A DNA stretch of 6,060 nt from positions 1-6,060 of the forward strand of contig CALMOO010000749.1 in the NCBI GenBank assembly GCA_937871705.1, read 5' to 3'. This document shows positions 1-3,563 of this stretch, piece by piece; within the stretch, counting starts at the first letter, position 1; each line of letters starts with the position of its first letter. The notes beneath the pieces were generated by a model, which had not been told where the DNA came from, did not search any database, and saw only the letters and a list, made by a program, of their open reading frames with translations. The stretch comes from an uncultured Hymenobacter sp. GTDB taxonomy: Bacteria; Bacteroidota; Bacteroidia; Cytophagales; Hymenobacteraceae. The position numbers and the translations under genes were made by a program.

Positions 1-140
1 GGCGGGGGGGTAGGCGCGGGCTCAGCAACCGGCAAGGCGGCGACCGGCTCCTGTTCGGGGGCGGAGGGCGGGGGGGCAACGGGCCGGGCGACGTTGGAGC
101 GAGGCGCGCCGGCATTAGGACGAAGCGTATTGGTGGCCAT
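1..140 (-). CDS. FtsL-like cell division protein, N-terminal part (truncated by window edge)
   Basis: An ATG at 138-140 (minus strand) opens a frame that runs without a stop to the window edge, giving 46 codons. It begins MATNTLRPNAGAPRSN and continues as a Pro/Ala-rich, presumably disordered cytoplasmic tail. No membrane segment is reached. The start lies four bases after the rsmH stop codon, so it is almost certainly co-transcribed and probably translationally coupled with rsmH. In Bacteroidota dcw clusters this position, between rsmH and the ftsI-type penicillin-binding protein, holds a small bitopic FtsL-like protein of the septal FtsQLB type. The assignment therefore rests on gene order; the visible residues are low complexity and not diagnostic. 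It could also be an unrelated Pro-rich protein, but the position makes that unlikely. Confidence 0.6.
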   Translation of the reverse strand, partial: MATNTLRPNAGAPRSNVARPVAPPPSAPEQEPVAALPVAEPAPTPP

Positions 141-144
141 GAGC

Positions 145-1092
145 TTACGCGGGAATTGACGTTCGGGCGCCAACGCGCAGCTTGGCGCTGCGGGCGCGGC
201 TATTCTGGGCAACTTCGTCGGCCGAGGCCTCAATAGGCTTACGTGTAATCGCCTCGAAGGGCAGGCTGGTGCGCCCGTACAAGTCCTTTTCGGCCTGACC
301 AAAAAACTTGCCTTGACTCAGAAAATTCTTCACCAGCCGGTCTTCCAGCGAGTGGTAGCTCATCACCACTAGCCGGCCGCCGGGGCGCAGTACCTGGGCC
401 GTTTGGGTCAGCATTTCCTGCAAAGCAGTCAGCTCATCATTTACTTCAATACGCAAAGCCTGAAACACTTGCGCCAAATATTTATTTTCCTTACCCCGCG
501 CCGTGACCGGTTGAATGGCTTGCTTGAGCTCCTGAATGGTGTGCAGCGAGCGCTGGCGGCGGGCCTGCACCACGGTAGCCGCCAGGGTACGGGCATTAGT
601 GACTTCGCCGTACATGCCGACAATGCGGTGCAGCGCGGCCTCGTCATAGGTATTTAGTACATCGGCGGCCGTAGGCGCGGCGGCATCGTCGGGGTTCATG
701 CGCATGTCGAGGGGCCCATCGAAACGCGTGCTGAAGCCCCGCTCGGCCGTATCAAACTGGTGCGACGACACGCCCAAGTCGGCCAGCAGGCCATCGAGGG
801 GTAGGGCATCGCGCTGGGCCAACTCGCTGGTTAAATCCCGAAAATTGGCCCGAATAAACGTAAACTGCGGCCGGGCCAAGGCCTGCGCCTGGCGCTCGGC
901 GGCCTCGTCTTGGTCGAAGCTATATAAATGACCATCAGCTAGTTGTTCTACTATGCGCGCCGAGTGGCCGCCGCCGCCAAACGTTACGTCGGCGTAGCGG
1001 CCGCCGGGTTGAATAGCGAGCGCCTCCAGGCACTCGGCCAGCATTACGGGGCGGTGATAGGCGCTGTCGTTGGGGCGGTCGAGCGGGCTCAT
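145..1092 (-). CDS. rsmH: 16S rRNA (cytosine(1402)-N(4))-methyltransferase RsmH (MraW)
   Basis: RsmH transfers a methyl group from S-adenosylmethionine to N4 of C1402 in 16S rRNA, in the decoding centre, and acts in the cytoplasm. The product is 315 residues, matching the family (E. coli about 313). Visible family blocks, numbered from the chosen start, are the entry HRPVML (13-18), SAM motif I DVTFGGGGHS (35-44), the acidic FDQDEAA segment, DLGVSSHQFD followed by RGFS and DGPLDMRMNP, FQALRIEVNDEL, the SYHSLEDRLVKNF block and the C-terminal NSRARSAKLRV. The frame is open for 40 more codons upstream, but that part overlaps mraZ in another frame. The chosen ATG at 1090-1092 overlaps the mraZ TGA by one base (TGATG) and places HRPVML at the usual distance from the N terminus. 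It is the second gene of the mraZ operon, and no internal promoter is evident. No key residue appears to be missing. Confidence 0.97.
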   Translation of the reverse strand: MSPLDRPNDSAYHRPVMLAECLEALAIQPGGRYADVTFGGGGHSARIVEQLADGHLYSFDQDEAAERQAQALARPQFTFIRANFRDLTSELAQRDALPLDGLLADLGVSSHQFDTAERGFSTRFDGPLDMRMNPDDAAAPTAADVLNTYDEAALHRIVGMYGEVTNARTLAATVVQARRQRSLHTIQELKQAIQPVTARGKENKYLAQVFQALRIEVNDELTALQEMLTQTAQVLRPGGRLVVMSYHSLEDRLVKNFLSQGKFFGQAEKDLYGRTSLPFEAITRKPIEASADEVAQNSRARSAKLRVGARTSIPA

Positions 1093-1574
1093 CAGGCAGC
1101 GAGGGCCGGCGCGCCCGGCGTTTCGGGTGAAACGGATAGAAACTTCTGCGCCAGCTTGGAGAAGGCGCCCTGGTCTTTTATCAGGAAGTCGTCGTAGCGA
1201 GTCGGCTCCCATACTTCGCAGCGGTTACCGAGGCCCACAATCACAGCGTCTTTGTCGAGGCCGGCGTAGCGGCGCATCGAGCCAGGCAGCAAAAACCGGC
1301 CAATGCTGTCGAGCTCTACCTCCGTCATGCCCCGAAAAAAATTCCGCTGAAACTGCCGGTACTCCTCGTTGAATTCATCGAGGGCCATCACCTTGGCGTG
1401 AATCACTTCCCAGGCCGAGCGCGGGTACAGCACTAAGCAAGGCTCGAAGCCCCGAACCAGCACCAGCTGGTTGGCAAAAGCGTCGGGGAGGCTACCCTTA
1501 ACCTTAGCCGGCAGCACCAGCCGACCTTTGGGGTCGAGCTTGCAGTCGTATTCGCCGGACAGGAGCTGGTGCAT
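1092..1574 (-). CDS. mraZ: Transcriptional regulator MraZ
   Basis: MraZ is an AbrB/SpoVT-like DNA-binding protein that forms a ring-shaped oligomer and controls the dcw cluster, usually including its own promoter. The product is 160 residues (family about 140-155). It carries the two expected half-domains, each with the DxxGR signature: DPKGRLVLP at residues 14-22 and DSIGRFLLP at 89-97. The start MHQLLSGEYDCKLD matches the usual N terminus, where a short FxGEY-like segment precedes the first motif. A longer reading from 1652 is rejected because it would translate through the promoter and the MraZ operator. The gene is first in a minus-strand operon and its TGA shares one base with the rsmH ATG. 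Three MraZ boxes upstream predict autoregulation. No Shine-Dalgarno sequence is apparent, as is usual in Bacteroidota. Confidence 0.96.
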   Translation of the reverse strand: MHQLLSGEYDCKLDPKGRLVLPAKVKGSLPDAFANQLVLVRGFEPCLVLYPRSAWEVIHAKVMALDEFNEEYRQFQRNFFRGMTEVELDSIGRFLLPGSMRRYAGLDKDAVIVGLGNRCEVWEPTRYDDFLIKDQGAFSKLAQKFLSVSPETPGAPALAA

Positions 1575-1619
1575 GGTGAAAGAGAAGCATCCTCGCCGGC
1601 CGAGGCGAAGGCTGAAGAA

Positions 1620-1627
1620 CAAAAGTA
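1620..1627 (-). promoter_or_regulatory. Predicted -7 element of the mraZ (dcw) promoter
   Basis: The minus strand reads TACTTTTG here, an exact match to the Bacteroidota housekeeping -7 consensus TAnnTTTG. Transcription would start near 1613-1616 and leave a leader of about 40 nt before the mraZ ATG. No good TTTG -33 element is found at the usual spacing; that interval is filled by the MraZ boxes. A TTTTTG run is present but too close. The placement between operator and start codon supports the call. Confidence 0.7.
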
Positions 1628-1645
1628 CGCGTCGTTTCAAAAACA

Positions 1646-1675
1646 CCGCCACTTTCTACCACTTTCTACCACAGC
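1646..1675 (-). promoter_or_regulatory. MraZ operator: three tandem 10-bp MraZ boxes
   Basis: Read on the minus strand, three head-to-tail decamers occur without gaps: GCTGTGGTAG (1666-1675), AAAGTGGTAG (1656-1665) and AAAGTGGCGG (1646-1655). All share GTGG at a 10-bp period, one helical turn. This agrees with the known MraZ sites: TGGGN repeats with 5-bp spacers in E. coli and AAAGTG(G/T)N3 repeats in Mycoplasma. The array lies 18 bp upstream of the mraZ -7 element, so it covers the place where the -33 contact would fall. Repression by occlusion is the natural inference. The first box is degenerate at its first three bases. Confidence 0.88.
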
Positions 1676-1714
1676 CAGGAAAGTGCCTTTGGAGACCATA
1701 GACTGGTTTTATGC

Positions 1715-1741
1715 GGAGTACGCAACAATGTTGCGTACTCC
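1715..1741. repeat. Perfect 27-bp palindrome, candidate operator
   Basis: Left arm GGAGTACGCAACA (1715-1727) and right arm TGTTGCGTACTCC (1729-1741) are exact reverse complements around a single central A at 1728. There is no T-run on either side and no gene ends here, so a terminator is unlikely. The core TAC-GCAAC-AAT-GTTGC-GTA is shared with the palindrome at 1811-1833. A dimeric regulator (for example of MarR or TetR type) would fit a site of this size. A small mobile or extragenic palindromic repeat is the alternative. The binding protein is not known. Confidence 0.75.
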
Positions 1742-1810
1742 ATTATGGCCATTTAGAGCAGTTTCGACGCGACTCACTGCCATCGAATAAAAAAAATTGC
1801 AGCCTTATTT

Positions 1811-1833
1811 TACAAGCAACATAGTTGCAAGTA
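1811..1833. repeat. Second palindrome with the same GCAAC-N3-GTTGC core
   Basis: The sequence reads TACAAGCAAC-ATA-GTTGCAAGTA. The inner arms GCAAC and GTTGC and the outer TAC and GTA are reverse complements; the AA at 1814-1815 and 1829-1830 break the symmetry. It repeats the architecture of the perfect palindrome centred 94 bp to the left, with the same 3-bp spacer but two extra bases between inner and outer arms. It lies about 60 bp upstream of the -33 region of the hydrolase promoter. Confidence 0.6.
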
Positions 1834-1893
1834 AGCTTAATAGACGTAGCGCTTAGCTCGAGGATTGGGCTGTGATGGGTTCACTCACGCCTC

Positions 1894-1925
1894 TTTATCT
1901 CTCTTCAAAGCCTACTCTATCTTTG
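1894..1925 (+). promoter_or_regulatory. Predicted promoter of the SGNH hydrolase gene
   Basis: TATCTTTG at 1918-1925 is an exact match to the Bacteroidota -7 consensus TAnnTTTG. A TTTA at 1894-1897, 20 bp upstream, is a near match to the TTTG -33 element at normal spacing. Transcription would begin near 1930, giving a leader of roughly 25-30 nt before the ATG at 1958. The promoter also rules against the upstream in-frame TTG at 1865 as the start. Confidence 0.65.
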
Positions 1926-1957
1926 GTGGGCAGCAATCCTTCCACCTGCTTGATACA

Positions 1958-2914
1958 ATGCTAAGAAACTGTCTTCTTTTGGGTACGTTTGGTTTGGCGA
2001 CTGCACTAGCGGGCGCGACGGCACCAGCGGTAGCCGCGCCGCCAGCTCGGCCTGTCGTTATTCTCTTCGTGGGCAACAGCTTTTTTCACGGTGCCTTTGA
2101 GCCGGTGCTCAGCTACAACGCGGCCGCCATTACCGACGAAAATTACCAGCCGGCTACGGCGGGCCCACGGCGGCAGTATCAGCATGGGCAAGCGCCGTGG
2201 GGCGGCATTCCTGGCATTTTTAAGAAGCTGACCGATGAGGCGGGCTTGCACTACGAGGTGCATTTGGAAGCCATTAGTGGCCAGACGCTGAAGTTTCACT
2301 ACGATAGCGCCCTGGCTGTTATCAAGCAGCCGAGGTGGGCGCAAGTGGTGCTGCACGACTACAGCACCGGCCCGGTGCCGACGCGCCACGGCGGCCAGCC
2401 GGCTCGTTTTTATGACTACGCAACGCGCCTGGAACAAGACATTCACATGGCCAACCCAACTGCGCAGGTGTACCTCTACCAGACCTGGGCGCGCGCCGAC
2501 CTCACCTACCCCGCCGGCAAGCCGTATTCGGGCCTACCCCTCGACTCGATGACGAACGACCTGCACACGGCTTACTACCAGGAAGCCCTCCGCGACCGCC
2601 AGATAGCAGGCGTAGCGCCGGCCGGCGATGCTTGGCTGCAAGCAATAAAAACGGGGGTAGCCGCCGCTAATCCTTATGCACCCGAGCCAGGTAAGGTTGA
2701 CCTCTGGGGCCCCGACCACTACCATCCCAGCATCTACGGAGCTTACCTGAATGCCTGCGTGCTCCTAGACGAGCTAACCGGCAAAGACCCGCGTAAGCTT
2801 GGGCCCCAAGAGCAGGCCGCCGCCGCCCTGGGCATTGCGCCGGCCACGGCCGTAGCGCTGCAGCGGCTCGCTCATAAGCAGGTGCGTATGGGCCGGCGAG
2901 CGCTGAAGCAATAA
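1958..2914 (+). CDS. Secreted SGNH/GDSL-type hydrolase family protein
   Basis: This is a predicted exported hydrolase of the SGNH fold (esterase, lipase or carbohydrate deacetylase class); the substrate cannot be told. The 318-residue product starts with a signal peptide (MLRNCLLLGTFGLATALAG, probable cleavage after the AVA at 24-26), so it acts in the periplasm or outside. Block I is VILFVGNSFFHG, with candidate nucleophile Ser41 in GNS. A central VVLHDYS (about 130-136) resembles the conserved VLQxxS strand of DUF4886-like SGNH proteins. The last block is DHYHPSIYGAYL, with candidate Asp253 and His256 of the triad spaced DxxH. The canonical block III GxND is not obvious. The ATG at 1958 is chosen because it puts the signal peptide at the N terminus and follows a good promoter. 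It stands alone, divergent from mraZ, and has no evident link to the dcw operon. The family call is sound; the precise subfamily is inference. Confidence 0.78.
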   Translation: MLRNCLLLGTFGLATALAGATAPAVAAPPARPVVILFVGNSFFHGAFEPVLSYNAAAITDENYQPATAGPRRQYQHGQAPWGGIPGIFKKLTDEAGLHYEVHLEAISGQTLKFHYDSALAVIKQPRWAQVVLHDYSTGPVPTRHGGQPARFYDYATRLEQDIHMANPTAQVYLYQTWARADLTYPAGKPYSGLPLDSMTNDLHTAYYQEALRDRQIAGVAPAGDAWLQAIKTGVAAANPYAPEPGKVDLWGPDHYHPSIYGAYLNACVLLDELTGKDPRKLGPQEQAAAALGIAPATAVALQRLAHKQVRMGRRALKQ

Positions 2915-2993
2915 AGCAGTACGGTGGTGCGATGGCCCGAATTATACTTGGGCGCGGTGCGTTTTGTGTACTAGCTGGCCGGCTGGCCAGCCG

Positions 2994-3001
2994 TAAATTT
3001 G
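2994..3001 (+). promoter_or_regulatory. Possible -7 element for the Cys-rich protein / receptor unit
   Basis: TAAATTTG at 2994-3001 matches TAnnTTTG exactly and sits in the gap between the hydrolase and the downstream transport module. A TTTTG at 2962-2966 is present but about 27 bp away, longer than usual for the -33 element. If used, transcription would start at about 3005-3008, at or just before the in-frame GTG at 3007. The mRNA would then be leaderless or would use the next in-frame GTG at 3031. Confidence 0.45.
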
Positions 3002-3006
3002 TACTC

Positions 3007-3465
3007 GTGAACCGCCCCCTACCCTACCGTGTGCTGAGCGCCTTGCTGGCGCTGCTGGTGCTAGCCACCTCGGTGGGGCTCACGGCCGAGCGCCATCGCT
3101 GCCGCATAAGCGGGCGCAGCACAGTGGAGCTGAGTTTGCCGGGCTTCTCGCCCAAAGATGATGTGGGAGCTACTACCAAGCCGGGGCGGCCGTGTGGCAA
3201 GCGCCGCGCCACTGGCTGCTGCGACGTCAGCCACCTGCAGCACAAGCTTAATACGCAAACGCCGGCGGCGAGCCTGGCCAAGTGGCTGCCCGCGCCGCCG
3301 CTCCTACCCCCTGCCTTGCTGCCCGAGCCCGTGTGGCCCGGCCCTGCTAGCGCCGCCCGCCCGGTGCCCGCCGTGGCTGTGGGCTACGCGGCCAACTCGT
3401 CGCCGCCCGGCCAGTGCCGGGCCGGGCGAGTGCTGCTGGCATTCGTCTGCACGCTCGTGGTTTAG
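3007..3465 (+). CDS. Small exported Cys-rich protein, HYC_CC_PP-like family
   Basis: This protein of unknown function has 152 residues from the chosen GTG. It shows the order of landmarks seen in the Bacteroidota HYC_CC_PP proteins. There is an N-terminal hydrophobic segment LSALLALLVLATSVGLTA (10-27), then HRC at 30-32 in place of HYC, a lone Cys63 in a PCGK context, GCC at 70-72 followed by a His-containing SHLQHKLN, and PP pairs at 97-98 and 101-102. A second hydrophobic stretch (VLLAFVCTLVV) closes the protein. The region after the CC is very rich in Pro and Ala. Such genes commonly sit beside TonB receptors and heavy-metal-associated domain proteins, as here, so a role in metal handling at the envelope is inferred. 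An in-frame ATG at 2932 would add 25 residues, but they precede the predicted promoter element and bury the signal segment. GTG at 3031 is another option. Confidence 0.65.
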   Translation: MNRPLPYRVLSALLALLVLATSVGLTAERHRCRISGRSTVELSLPGFSPKDDVGATTKPGRPCGKRRATGCCDVSHLQHKLNTQTPAASLAKWLPAPPLLPPALLPEPVWPGPASAARPVPAVAVGYAANSSPPGQCRAGRVLLAFVCTLVV

Positions 3466-3563
3466 CTTTTTTCTAAGAGAATACTTGCTGCGCTGTCCGG
3501 CCAGCAGCCGGCGCCACGTGGCAGCCGGATACTTTCTTAGAAAATTGCTAACTTGCAGACGAT
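3466..3563 (+). promoter_or_regulatory. Structured gap / leader before the TonB receptor gene
   Basis: This 98-bp gap carries an inverted repeat with 10-bp arms, TTTTCTAAGA (3469-3478) and TCTTAGAAAA (3535-3544). Inside lie a shorter inverted pair TCCGGC (3496-3501) and GCCGGA (3524-3529), and a perfect palindrome GCCACGTGGC (3513-3522). The hexamer ATACTT also occurs twice, just inside the two outer arms (3481-3486 and 3529-3534). The right arm ends 19 bp before the receptor ATG. It lacks a GC stem followed by a T-run, so it is not a standard intrinsic terminator. A structured leader or a two-half-site operator is possible. Weak -7-like words (TACTTTCT, TAACTTGC) are present but not convincing. 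Confidence 0.45.

Larger units (their letters stand above)
1575..1957. other. Divergent intergenic region (mraZ operon / SGNH hydrolase gene)
   Basis: This 383-bp stretch separates two divergently read genes and shows no convincing coding frame. From left to right it holds the mraZ leader (1575-1619), the mraZ -7 element, three MraZ boxes, a perfect 27-bp palindrome (1715-1741), an AT-rich tract with an A run around 1790-1797, a second palindrome with the same core (1811-1833), and a plus-strand promoter (1894-1925) for the hydrolase gene. Both neighbours point away from it, so no terminator is expected inside. This makes a regulatory or structural role more likely for the palindromes. Confidence 0.8.

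Noticed and set aside
1093..1212. Forty-codon N-terminal extension of rsmH
   Set aside because: It overlaps mraZ in another frame, has no family similarity, and the TGATG junction at 1090-1094 gives the standard start.
1575..1652. Twenty-six-codon N-terminal extension of mraZ
   Set aside because: It would translate across the predicted transcription start, the -7 element and a MraZ box; MHQLLSGEY is the expected N terminus.
1651..1670. Tandem ACTTTCTACC decamer as a microsatellite or CRISPR-like repeat
   Set aside because: Only two exact units, and phase, sequence and position identify it as part of the MraZ operator.
1865..1957. Upstream in-frame TTG start for the SGNH hydrolase (31 extra residues)
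   Set aside because: It precedes the predicted promoter at 1894-1925 and would bury the signal peptide; the ATG at 1958 gives a normal exported N terminus.
2006..2446. 146-codon minus-strand open frame inside the hydrolase gene
   Set aside because: Arg/Val-rich composition typical of a reverse-frame shadow, with no recognisable domain or promoter.
2971..2993. GC-rich self-complementary sequence (CTGGCC-GGCT-GGCCAG) as a terminator after the hydrolase gene
   Set aside because: The stem is short and is followed by GTAAATTTG rather than a T-run; it may only reflect local base composition.
2932..3006. ATG start at 2932 for the Cys-rich protein
   Set aside because: It adds an unrecognised 25-residue segment before the signal peptide and lies upstream of the candidate -7 element; kept only as an alternative.
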